Shown here in pieces: positions 33,271-45,328 of a DNA stretch of 64,000 nt. Below the pieces are notes generated by a model, which did not search any database, was not told the DNA's origin, and saw nothing but the letters and a program-made list of their open reading frames with translations. Location: contig JAYMSP010000092.1 in assembly GCA_036897095.1 (NCBI GenBank), forward strand, positions 1 to 64,000, given 5' to 3'. The first letter of the stretch is position 1, and every line of letters begins with the position of its first letter. The DNA is from Plantago elongata (taxonomy: Eukaryota; Streptophyta; Magnoliopsida; Lamiales; Plantaginaceae). The translations under genes were made by a program, and so were the position numbers.

Positions 33271-34490
33271 GAGGTAGAATCTTGAATGATGGAATGCTTG
33301 CTTTATTATGTGACACACTGGAGAGTAGTGAACACAGATGAAGCAATTCAATCCAACTTTTTCTAAAAGTTATATTTTTTTATTGAACTTGCCTCTCATA
33401 TTTGAATGTCATATGATGTTTGTTAAATGGTTTGTGCTAATTAACTAAGACGATGTGAGTTGGGGTTTTCTACGGTGAGATAATTGAAACCTTAATGCTT
33501 GTGAAAATTTGGAGCTGTAGTAGCATACAGACTGTACATTTGCAGAGATCACATTAGAAAGTCATGTAATTGACACAATTTCTTGCCTTTTGACTTCACT
33601 ATCAATGTAAGAACTGTTCTGTGTTTGAAATTTTAATCCACTCCATTAAATTTTAATTACAATATCCCTGTTTTGGGGCATAATGTGTTATCTCCATTTC
33701 CAAAAGTGGACTAGAGAATCCAAAGCAGAGTTTACAAATTCAGCTTTGTGCTTTTCTCTTGGCACAATCCATCTTTGAAGGCACTTAATCAACACTTTAT
33801 GCTTATCTTATAGAGAAGGACTTTTGAATCATCTTTTTGGCCTCAATCCCAAGCAAAGAATTTCTATTCTTCCAAGTAATTTTTCATGTTCTAGTTCACA
33901 GAACTTTTTTCTTCATCTCATCCAAAATCAAGAAACATTAACTGCTAATAATAAAATGCACATTTCCTATGATACTTACGATTTACGAATAAGCTCAAAG
34001 CAGAATGTAACTCGGCTCGTGGATGAACCGGTGTCAGGTCCTTGGTCGAACAAACTTACATAAGAACATTGGACTTCTGAGTTATGAGAAATCTTTTTGC
34101 CTAAAGCAAGGAGTGTTTTATGCCATCATTTAACACAGACCTTAGAGGCTTCTGTCACACTCCTACGAAGTTTCAAGCACAAGCATTACGAAGTGAATAT
34201 CACATAAGAGTCTTTTTAGGTAAGAATTTGTAGCATTGTGAAGAGGGAGGCACATAATTGTGAACAAATGTTTTGCAATAACAAAGACATTGGATAAAGA
34301 GTGAGTATACATGACAGTATTGAAGTTCAAAAGAAGATGTCACTATTCTAGGCCAGCATTTCTAGCATGTCCTACTTTGAAAAAGATTAACTATGAAGTA
34401 GAATGATGTACAAGCACAAGACACTTGAAGTTCCTTTCATTCTTTACTCCAACTCAATGCGGATTTTAAAAAAAAGGACAAATAGAATGC
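33271..34490. other. intergenic, 3' flank of the USP kinase gene
   Basis: No gene is supported. The portion near 34,490 should contain the 3' UTR of the kinase gene. A 79-codon plus-strand frame at 33824-34063 has no family signature. Confidence 0.55.
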
Positions 34491-37400
34491 TCAATATACT
34501 GCCTGAGGACTCCCAAGGGGACTTGACCCCCTAGATGTGTGCGTTGGCGCTGATCCAAGTCTCATGCCTAGTTCTTTAAGCCTTTGAAGCTCGGGTAAGA
34601 CATCCTTGCCGAGATCAGGGCGGTCTTTTTTCCTCAGTTCAGCACATTTCAGGGCCATTTTGGCAAAGCCAAGAGCCTCTTCGACAGGCCAATCAGGAAC
34701 GGTTGGATCGAGCAAATCAGCGAATGTCCCTTGTTGTATGGCCCTTTCGACATGATGAGTAAGTCCCATTGGGGGTCTGGCAGTAATGATTTGCAGCAAC
34801 ATCACCCCGAACGAGTAAATATCCGATTTTGTCCCCAACTTGCCTGTCTGCTGATATTCAGGATCTATATAACAAAATGTGCCTGCAGCTGATGTCATGT
34901 GATACTGAGTCACACTATCTGCCACTGAAGGTGGAACTAGTCGGGCCAAGCCAACATCACTGATCTTGCAAGTGTAGTGGCGATCTAATAGTATATTGGC
35001 TGGCTTTAAATCACGGTGCACCAGTGGTTCAGGCTTGGCCTGGTGGAGGAACAATAGGCCAGTTGCAATATCAGCAGCAAGTTTGAAGCGAATGCCCCAT
35101 GGGATTGGAGGGGTGTTCCCTTTGCGAAATAAGCGATCTTCTAGACTTCCATTGTTCATGAATTCATACACCAAGCATCCATATTCTGGACAGGCACCCA
35201 TGAGGAGGACCATGTTTGGATGCCTCATGCAACTTAGAACTTCAACCTACATGCATGTAAACATGACAAAAGAAGTAAGATTTCTCATTACAGGGCGACT
35301 GGGAACTTCATCGAAGCACTTATGTGAATGTGTGTTCCGTACAAGAAATCCATATTACCTCTTGTTGGAACTGTTTTTTCCCTTGAGCAGCATCAGGTCT
35401 AAGAACTTTGATAGCCACGGGAGTGTGATCAAGTTTTCCTTTAAAAACAGGCCCATAACCACCTTCACCAATTTTCATTGATCTTGAGAATTTATTGGTG
35501 GCTTTCTCAAGCTCCTCTATAGTGTACCTCCGATAGCGAATGTCATTGTTTGACAGGACATCAAGTGCTCGATTCTTTTCTTCAGCCTCTCGCTTAGCTT
35601 TTAGCTCTGCATACTTTCTTCTCTGAGTTTCCCTCTCAGCTATCTTCTGTGCTTTCTCAGCTGCTTCCATAGCAGCCCTGCATTTCGCTCTCTCTAACTC
35701 TGCAAGCTGAATTGCGGCTTCCTCAGCAAGCCGTGCCTGCTCAAGTCGAGACGCCTCATCTAGCTTTAGCACAGTAAGTTCTTCGGCCTGAAAAATGTAT
35801 AAAATAACACAGAAACGTTAATAAATTAGGTAAAACTATATAATACCCCTTCATTTTGTATCTGAGAAAATATCATCAAAAGCCAGGTCTTTGAGAAAAC
35901 GAACAAATGCTTGAATGCAAGTGCGAACAGAATCAGAACATACCTTCTTTTGGGCCGAGACAGCTTCTTTGCAAGCATTTTTGTACATCTCCATGGTTTG
36001 CTTCACCTCAAGCTTCAGTCTCTCAAGCTCAATCTGCAGTTACCAAACGAAATTGGACTAACTGCTCAAGCAAGACCGTAAATAAACAGCAAGGACAAAG
36101 TTCAACCATTTACATAGCACGATGCTTACAGCAGATACATTCCCCTCAAGGTGTTCAGCTGGTTCTACAAACTTCGTGATATCCATTTGCACTTGCGTGA
36201 TATCCATAAAAGGAGACGCTAACATATCATTTTCAAAGGAATTGCGACCAGACAAGTGTCTGAATGGTTTGGAACTTTCATTCATGTGCCTAGTCGATTC
36301 ATAACTAGAACCTCGATCCGTCGTCAAGGAAAGTACCCTGATCAAGAATTGTCTCCAAATTATTTCCACAAAGACAAAAGTTTCTTGAAATGTTATGTAC
36401 ATGGTTAGCAGTCTGAGTACCTGTTTGCAACTTCTGGTTCAATGAGACTCTGCAAGACTGGTGGCCCTGCGGATGGTAGTCTTGCATTGGTCGATATACG
36501 TGCTGCTGGTCTCATCGATTGTGTCTTTCCTTTCGAAATTACAAACACCGAACAGAAATCAGGTGCAGATTTGTTTATCAGCGTTGGCACATCATAAGTC
36601 CATAATTTCCTGCAAGCGCAAATGCAGCTTGAGGCGACCAAACACAAACTTGATAGACTCGAACAAAAGAATCATAAATGAAGAACAGATGAGCACCTTG
36701 CAATATTCCGTGTTGCAGCACCAAGAACCAGATTGGTGACATGGGCCCTGTTTACGTAGTCTAAAATTTGGCTATGCACTTCTACTCCTTCTAGGACTAC
36801 TTCTTGTACTGTTATCTGTAACATGCACAAATTCAGACTCTTATACTTCTATCATACACATACTAGGACACAAACATGAGAGAAAACCGAAGTTTAGTCT
36901 CCCCTAATTAAGTTGGTAGGCTAATCAATATTCAATCAGTCCAGTAACAAGTGAAAAGTTTTTCATAAGTTGGTAACTTGATCCATTTTGGTCATTATTT
37001 CATCTCATTCCCCATTTTTCTGCTGTAAAAATTTGCAAATGAGCTTAGATTAGGGAGACAGAGCCCTTCGTTCATTAGGAAACCAGTTCAGCAGCCCAGA
37101 AGTTAAAATTCGCAAACCAGAAGAATGATTCTTCCTCCAGCTTCAGTTTGTATCAGTGACCAACAGTCCAAATCTCGAACATCATCAAGTCCGGCAGAAG
37201 AACAAAATCTACCAATGTGACTAGACCTCGTGTGCCTATCAATTCACCGGACTAGACACACATTTTCTCATTGTAAACAAACTTACCTAAGACCATAAAG
37301 AACTACAACTTCAAGTTTTTAGTATCAGGAGAAATATGCATAAAACATTGCGCTTACCCCTTTACGCGCACAATAATTACGAATAGGTACAAAAATTTCA

Positions 37401-37838
37401 TCGAGCAAACCACCAGTTGCCTCTCCACCAACACCAGCATTGTCTGCATTTGAACAAAATCAGAGCTCAAAAACAAGAACAGGAAAATTGTCACTAGCAT
37501 TCCACAGGATAACCCTGAGTGCAATATGCGTCCATCCTTTCCCCATCCTTGAATGCAAAGCTACGGAACACATATGCAGTCGGGATTTGTATAACCAGAG
37601 AATCAAGATTTCTATGACTAAAAGCAATTGCATAACTACAACACACAGAACATGAAGATCAAGAGCGAGAGAGAGATTACATACAATTATGATGTTTAGT
37701 CTTGACATGAATCAAAATGAGGGTTGGATTGGATTTTAGAAGGTGTTCAATTGCCCACCTAACGGCAGAGGTGCTGTTCTTATCTTTGTCAATGGCAACA
37801 GCAGTCGGGTTGTCATCGTACGGTATTTCGGATGCCAT
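34491..37838 (-). CDS. USP-domain receptor-like cytoplasmic kinase (RLCK class IX, no U-box)
   Basis: Eight exons: 37838-37685, 37443-37358, 36815-36697, 36609-36421, 36337-36130, 36033-35944, 35787-35359 and 35246-34491, giving 676 residues in phase. Residues about 10-165 form a universal stress protein domain (TAVAIDKDKNSTSAVRWAIE, LILIHVK, HVTNLVLGAATRN, APDFCSVFVISKGK). A low-complexity linker and an acidic/basic coiled coil (about 253-355, rich in E/K/R/A) follow. The kinase domain has a P-loop GEGGYGPV near 389, catalytic Lys of VAIK near 409, HRDLKPAN with Asp near 504, DVG instead of DFG near 522, and the activation-segment end YIDPEYQQTG. The protein ends shortly after the kinase without the U-box ligase domain found in many relatives. 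Likely a cytoplasmic Ser/Thr kinase; substrates are unknown. The start MASEIPYDD is the first ATG in frame with the USP domain. Confidence 0.93.
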
Positions 37839-38713
37839 GTTAATTCACGTGCTAGCAAGCTTATCTGGATAACATGTGGTGGCGCAATGAGGCTGAAGCC
37901 TTTAAAATGCAGCCACCATTGCCACCATATAACCACCACGTTCTTTGCAAAATCAAAAAATGAAGAAGAAAGAAGAAAAAGGGTAAATGTTTCTTGAAGT
38001 TTTACCTTTAATTACATGTAAAAGTTGACTAATGCTATTTTTATCGTTCATTTTCATCCGTTCACTCCATTTTGAATTTTTGTTCAACCACAATCACTAC
38101 TTGAATCTTCTCGATCTCTTTACTCTGTGTTCTAAAGAGAATGTCCAACCAATATATTGACTCTTAGTGACGATTATTTAAATGTACTATATTAAATTTA
38201 AAGTTTTATAAGGTAATAATATACAATGTAGCATTATAAGTTAAACTAAGTATAATACATATACGAATCCAATCTACAATATGAAATTTATAACTTTTGA
38301 CGATACGAGATTAACATCACATGTTTAGTTATAAATATTATATATTTTAAAATATACATAAATATAAGTTAAATATACAATTCATATTCAGAGAGTATAA
38401 TATATAATTATTAAATCTACAATATTAGAAATTTAAAGTATAAAGTTTTTATTTAAGTAGTTGATCCGATTTTAAAGTCCAATCTAATTCATCGGCTATA
38501 TAATTCCCCATATTCAAAATTGTCATTACCCTAGCTTCACCAAGCGACGTCGTAGATCACCAAATCCGACTGCCAATTCTCAGCAAATCCCGCCCAATTG
38601 AGCCCTAGCCGACGATCTTCACACTTCAATTACAGCTTCACAAAAACACCGATAACAATCAACAACTATAGCCACTGTCAATTCGCAATTCAATCAATCC
38701 ATAGTTACTTTCA
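37839..38713. other. divergent promoter region between the USP kinase and CYP57 genes
   Basis: About 0.9 kb separates two genes transcribed in opposite directions. It is AT-rich, with the CYP57 leader (C-rich, CCCTAGCTTCACCAAGCGAC) near 38,530-38,713. No transposon or RNA gene was recognised. Confidence 0.6.
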
Positions 38714-41700
38714 ATGTCGACTGTGTACGTTTTGGAGCCACCAACCAAGGGGAAGGTGGTTCTGACGACATCCTACGGAGCAATCGATATCGAATTGTGG
38801 CCAAAAGAGGCTCCCAAAGCCGTACGCAACTTTGTTCAGCTGTGCTTGGAGGGATACTACGATGACACTGCTTTTCACCGAGTAATCAAATCGTTTCTAG
38901 TACAAGGCGGTGATCCCACCGGCTCTGGCGAAGGTACGGTCCATGTCGGAGAAGATTCGTGCTTGATTAGCATTATTTGTTTCAAATATTGGAGCTTTTA
39001 TCTGTTTGTGTGTGTTGTTTTAAAAGGAAATGGATTTGATAGTGATTGAAAGTTTAGAAATCCATATTTGGGACGAATGACGATCAAGTTGTGTGTTTGA
39101 TAAGCATTTGGATTGAGATTTTTATCTTGCACAGCTAAAGTACTGGTATTTCTGCAGATTGTTGTTAATTATGTCATAGTTTTGTTTACCACTAAGCTTT
39201 TCAGTTAGATCTTCAGCTCCATGAGCTTTTTAAACAAGCTAGAGAAACTAATCAAGTTAGCGTGTTGAAAAAAAAAAGCTACCTTACTAGCTAGTTCCAG
39301 CTACCAGCTACTTTTGCTAAACATAGCCTAAGTTTGTGTTTCTTTCTTTGGGAAGCTAATGTGTTGTCAATGTGCAGGGGGTGAGAGTATCTATGGTGGT
39401 CCCTTTCCTGACGAATTTCATTCTCGACTACGATTTAAGCACCGAGGTTTGGTGGCCTGTGCTGGTTCTGGCAATCCTAATTCAAATGGCAGCCAGTTCT
39501 TCATGACCCTTGATCGGTGTGACTGGCTTGACAAGAAGCATACAATATTTGGGAAGGTTAATATGCGTTGATATATCTACTTCATGAAATTGGAAGTTAT
39601 TATTTGCCACCATCTTAGTTAAGTTACTCTAAATTTTGTGCACAGGTGACTGGAGATTCAATTTTCAATCTCTTACAGTTAGGTGAAGTAGAGACAGATA
39701 AAGAAGATAGACCATTTGATCCACTTCCCAAAATTATTTCAGTTGAGGTACTGTTTGGAATTGTGTCAAGACAAGAATTTTTATGTGGTGTACTCTCTAT
39801 ATCTGATTCTGTTGCTTTATTTTAATCATAAAAATGTTCAGGTATTATGGAATCCGTTTGAGGACATAGTGCCAAGGGCAATTCGTACTAAGTCTTTACC
39901 GTCACCTGAAAAGAAAGAGCCGAAGCAGAAGGTTACCAAGTAGGTTCCGTTTCCATGCCTCCGTAATTAGAACATAATTAATCCTAGATTTTATTTGTTT
40001 TCACTTAGAAGCTGATTTTATTTTTATTTTTTAAATTTTTCTGTGTTTAGAAAGTTGAATTTGCTTTCTTTTGGAGAGGAAGCTGAAGAAGAAGAGAAAG
40101 AATTGGCAGTCGTTAGTACTAGGATAAAGAGTAGCCATGATGTCTTGAATGATCCCCGCCTCCTGAAGGATGCTGGTCAAGAAAATGATAAGGTAAGGGT
40201 GTATGTTTGTTGCTACTTGCTATAAAGTTCATTTAGCTCATATCGATTTCTAGCCTTGCCAATACATTGTTCCTATACTTGTATTCATATCTTGGTAATT
40301 CTTTCTAATTCCTGTCTTTGTTGAAAATATTGAGAGGAGACCTCAGCATTCTTGACCTTGAAATTTATAGCCCATGAAACACTCTTCTCACTGCTACTCT
40401 AAAATGCAGAACTCAGCTGAATTGCAGAAAACGAAGGAAGCACAGTTAAATGTGAGAGAAGCTTTGACCTCCAAGAGGGAGCGCCCAAAAGAATCTGCAT
40501 CTATCTCCGAATCTCATGATAGTGATGAGGATGAGGCAAACTTTGATGCTCGAATGCGTCAGCAGATTATAAGAAAAAAGAAAGAGCTGGGGGACTTTTC
40601 TACTAAGCAAGAGATGCCTAAAGGTGAGCTTATGTTATTTAGAACTTTAATAATATAATTTCATTTACGATGAAAAGGTTAAAATAGTAAGTTTTGACTT
40701 CTTTCATTATCTCAGCTAGTCTTGAAGCAACATTAGGAAAACAAATTGATTGTGTCATACTGTGCCCGAATTATTATTGTTGATTTTCCAAAACAACGCC
40801 GCTACAAGGATGGTTGTTTAGTTGAATAAAAATATTTCCTTTCCATCTACATTAGGTTTTCTTATGATCAGGTGTAAAACGAGGATTGTTATTTTACTAG
40901 TGATGTTCTTGGATTCACATGCACACTCAAAAATCTGAGCAGGAGGCAGTTCAGAAGAAATTCTAGTATTAAGTAGGCAAGGACATGGCTTTTTTGCCTC
41001 CCAGGAGTTATGATCTTGATTAAAAAGATGATCATTCTAACAAGCTTACCCCTGCTTCTTTTGTGTTCATCTGGTGCTTACCCGCTTCTTTTGTGTTGAT
41101 TAACAAGCTTATTTTTAGCCAAACATTTTTTTAATAATAAACATCTATGTATTCGCCAGCAAAACTAAAGCAATTAGTTTTATGTATTCTTCTTGGCTTG
41201 ATATATTCTTCTGAACCAATATCGATGGTTTTTTCCAACTTCTAACCCTTCTTCTGTGTATGGATAGATCGCTTAGTATCTGGAAAACGTGCAGCTTCTC
41301 CACCAAGGTTAGTTACTTTCTGTTTCGTTGTATCTCAACACTCATGCTCACGTGCCTTCATGTCAATAGCTTTTGCATCAAATTGCACTTAACAAGTCTT
41401 ATCGCTGCTGCTGATGCATATATATCACTGAGCCAACGTTGTAAAGGCACTATGCTATAAGAAAGTAGTAGCTTACAATTTGGACTTGAGGAAGTTTTCA
41501 TTCAAACTGATAATGTATTCCCGTCTGGTTTAATAGATACTGATATCTAGTTATAGTAAACTGAAATTGCAAGCAGTTAAGCTCAGAAGAATCCTAATCC
41601 TAATTCCAAATTACGTATTTATTGACCACATGAGAGAAGATTAGTTTATGTAACTAGACAGCGTGTCCTCTTGGCATAATTGTTCCTGTATCAATTGAAC

Positions 41701-44005
41701 AATTTTCTTCGGCAACTTAATCTGGATTCTAATGTAAAAAGGTGTCTACTTGATTTCCTGAAAGTGCCGCAATAAGTTCGACATTCTTTCTATTGTAACA
41801 CTCCTATCTTGGTTATACAATTGATGGTTTTTATTTTTCCAACATCAACTAGAGTAACTATCAATTTATAAAGTAACTAGGATGTTCTTAGTAATTTTGG
41901 GGAGAAGCATTTTTTAAATAACTACAAATATAAAGCAGCAGACAGGCGGTGCTTAAAGAGCATGTTTCATTTGTACTAGATTTAAAGAATTAACTAGAAG
42001 CTAACTCACTGGGCAAGAAATTCTATTTTAAGGATTAATTTTTTTTAAGTGCAAGTAATAATATATAGCAGAGACATAAATATTGAACAACACAACAACA
42101 TTAATTTTTCGTCTTTCAAATCATTCTATTTACTCTATCAACCTCAATCACAGATGTGCACTTATTCAGCTTCATTGATATGTTAACAAAGCATTTTCTT
42201 GGCTCCCTTTGTTTTTTGAGACCAGTATATAGCCTTTGGTAACATCTTGAGTTTTTGCAGGTCCAATTCCGAAGATCGTGATGAGAAGCCAAAAGTCGAT
42301 AAATTGTCTTTGAAGAAAAAGGGAATTGGCTCTGACGCAAGGGCTGAACGCATGGCTAATACTGATACTGATCTGCAGTTGCTGAATGAAAAAGAAAGAG
42401 AAAGACATCTGCAGAAACAGAAGAAGCGTAGGCGTCAAGGGCAGGAGGACGAGGTTAGCTTTTGATTTTTAATGTTCATCTTATATTAGATTCGTTTTAG
42501 TCTTCCAACATTCCATGATCTGTTCAATTGATTACTCTCCATTATGTGACACAACAGGCTATATCATTAAGTAAAGGAAAAGGTCACCAGATGCTTCTTT
42601 TTTTTTTTTTGTACATACTTGTCTGGTGGTATCAGCAATATGATAGTAAACGGGAGAGTAAGCTGTTATTCCAACCCCTTACCATAACCTAATATTGCAA
42701 TTTGACTACTGCATATTGTAAAGTACTAAAGCTAATTGATTGGTGTTGGAAATACTTATTAGTTTATTGTTTATTGCATTGAGGATTTTGTAGTTAAAAT
42801 AAAGAGGAATTCAATGAAGCAATTGCTCCAGATTCAAGTATGGCATGGGATCTGGCCAAATTGCCAAATTGGTCTTGTGGACAATGGAGAGCTCTGTGTG
42901 CATTAGCTTTGTTGTCTCTCTCTTCACTCCATATTGAACATATAAGTACTAGACTCTAGCATAACATTATCCTGTATGTTTCAATCGGAATATTTTAAAC
43001 AGATGCTAAACACAGCCACAGCAGAAAAAGGAACTATATTAGGTATATACTACTGTGTAGACAAATCAAAATTTGATATAGGTGGCTAGTTAAATTGCTC
43101 CAGATTTTCATGCCCGGATTTACTTTTATACTTCTATTGCATCCTTACCTGCTAATCTTTCACTGTTCTTTCATAATTGTGTTAATAATATATTCATGTC
43201 ATACGGGTGCTAGGTTTTAGCGAAACTTGAGAGGTTCAAGTCAGGTTTATCAAATAAAACCAAAGTGTCCGACGGTGAACTTGCTGGTGGCAAGGATGCA
43301 GATTCGTCTGATTGGATGGGAATTGAGTTGAAGTTTGCTCCAGATAAGGTAGCCTTTATTCAATGCATCTTGTTGTATACTTACTAATTCTGTCTGTAGA
43401 AGTATGTGTGTGGGCAATTCATGCATTATTGCATGATTGACGTATAGGTTGTCATCGAGTACTACATATACAGTTTTGTTTCCTAGCCTGAGTGTAATAA
43501 GTAGTTTCACTGTAAAGTCTATAAGTTTGATAGGGATAAAGAGGCATCTCAAGTATCCACTTGGATATGGTATAGATGACCTTATTCTGGTGTCACGCGC
43601 GCACACACACACACGTTTGAAAAGTAATTTAGGCCACATGAAATTTCTGCTTGATTGTTATGATGTGGATGCTAATTGTGCAAAAAAAATTCTCTGTGCA
43701 TTTTTCTTGAGTCAATTAACTTAACATACTTGCATAAAACTAATTTCATAAACCGCTAGCTGAGTTGGCACAATAATCACCTACAAAATTGGTAAACCTA
43801 TCTTTCACTGGATCTGCTGCTTGTAAACTAATCAAAATGACACTGAAATTTTATTATTTTGCAGGATAAGATGTCTCGAAGCAATGATCCAAATGACTAT
43901 GTTGTGCATGATCCTCTTTTGGAGAAAGGAAAGGAGAAGTTCAACAAAATGATTGCCAAGGGAAAGCGCAAGCAAAGAGAATGGGCTGGGCAGTCTCTCA
44001 CTTGA
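38714..44005 (+). CDS. CYP57: peptidyl-prolyl cis-trans isomerase CYP57 (spliceosome-associated CWC27 homologue)
   Basis: Ten exons: 38714-38933, 39378-39556, 39646-39747, 39842-39939, 40051-40192, 40410-40623, 41268-41307, 42261-42453, 43214-43348 and 43865-44005, giving 487 residues in phase. Residues about 11-170 are a cyclophilin domain (GAIDIELWPKEAPKAVRNFV, FHRVIKSFLVQGGDPTG, NSNGSQFFMTLDRCDWLDKK, FGKVTGDSIFNL). CWC27-type cyclophilins are nuclear and associate with the activated spliceosome; their isomerase activity is often weak. FHRV, Q and F of the active site are present here; the usual Trp contact is not obvious. A long charged tail follows, rich in K, R and E, ending NDYVVHDPLLEKGKEKFNKM and QREWAGQSLT, both typical of the family. 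The 40-bp exon 7 is confirmed by phase (it encodes DRLVSGKRAASPPR across its borders). Length is close to the Arabidopsis protein. Confidence 0.96.
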
Positions 44006-45166
44006 CCTCTTCTCTGCTTATTTCTAGATTTGAAGCTTTGAGCATTTTTATATCTTTCGGGACTCATATGGATGCTAAAATTAGCAAACATCCACATAGC
44101 AATGACGATTCTAGTAAGTACCGTGTTCTGAGGTAGCATCTCATTTTGAGGGTGCTGCTCCGCTGTTGTTATGCTAGTTGCCTGACTTTCACATGTAAGG
44201 TTCATTTACGCGTGTGAACTGCAAATACATCTGCAAGTGTACATACTTCCTGAATTTAAAGACTGGAAGGGTTCATTGCCTCGTCCTTTTCGCCATTCAC
44301 AAACCTTGCACTGTAAGGTAACTTGAAACTTCAACTTGATTGATGCCCCTGGTGTGGAAAGTTGGTAAAACGTTTTGCGTATTGTTTGATACCGTGTCCC
44401 GAACTGATTTCTCTTAGTACTTGAAATCTTTAATGTTTTGAATTTGGAGTCTTACCTTAAATTCCACGTAATTGGACCAGCATTCTGTTTTCTAGATAGA
44501 GCAAGGGTCATTGTTCCTTTGAGGGGATTCACATTACTTATGTAGAACTAGAATCTATAGTAACATAAATGGCCTTGTCATCTGATACGATATTGTGATA
44601 GATGCAATGGGAAAGGTATGTGGTATGAGTTGAAATTGGACTATCATTTGAGTAATGGAATCAATTATTTTTAGAAATGGACTTGGTCAATAATTTGGAT
44701 GCTAACAAATCGGGTTTGATTAGTGGTTAGTTTTCAGGTGTCATAATAATACTTTATAACTGACATGAGATGTGTATTGTTGGCAGTAATCAGTTTTAAT
44801 TTTAACGAAGATTCCACTTTTGTTGACTTCATTTGCTCACTTTTTGGTTTCCTATTGAGTTGAGATTTGTGCTGTTTCTGCAGATTTCATCATGTTTACG
44901 CGTCAAGTTTGTTGCTTTTTGATACTCCTTCCAAAACTATGCTTGGCAAATGTGCCTACGCGGTGATCGATCGGTTGCAAATTTGCAATACAGCAACCCT
45001 CTCGTGTTTTCATGATCTATTTGGAATCGTCATATAAAAAGAATACAAAATTTGAAATCATTATCGAGAAATTGATTAGTTTTTTAATAATATTGGTAGT
45101 TTTCGTAAACAAAAAATACAATCTCAGTGTATTTTCCTTATTCATTAATATATCACATATTCACAT
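44006..45166. other. 3' flank of CYP57 and intergenic DNA
   Basis: The first few hundred bases are probably the 3' UTR. No other gene, RNA or element could be defined. Confidence 0.55.
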
Positions 45167-45328
45167 GGGGGGACCTAAGGGGCTAGGGTAGGGCGATTGC
45201 CCATCAACTTCGAATTTTTCTTTTATAGGTAACGTTTTTGGAAATTTTGAATTCGACTCCCAACTCTCAAAAACTCTTTATATATATTTAGTTTCGCCCT
45301 CCAAGTTAAAATTCTACGTCCGCCTCTG
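45167..45328. mobile_element. hAT-like MITE
   Basis: The left end, GGGGGGACCTAAGGGGC, and the reverse complement of the right end, CAGAGGCGGACGTAGAA, are related inverted ends of the GGCGGAC type. The unit is flanked by TTCACAT at 45160-45166 and 45329-45335, 7 perfect bases of a likely 8-bp hAT target duplication. Its subterminal CTAGGGTAGGGCGATTGCCC block resembles that of the larger hAT-like element at 7.2 kb. Confidence 0.55.

Noticed and set aside
38714-39049. A 111-residue short cyclophilin ending inside intron 1
   Set aside because: This is read-through of the first exon; a GTACGG donor at 38934 and the phase-matched exon at 39378 restore the full cyclophilin fold.
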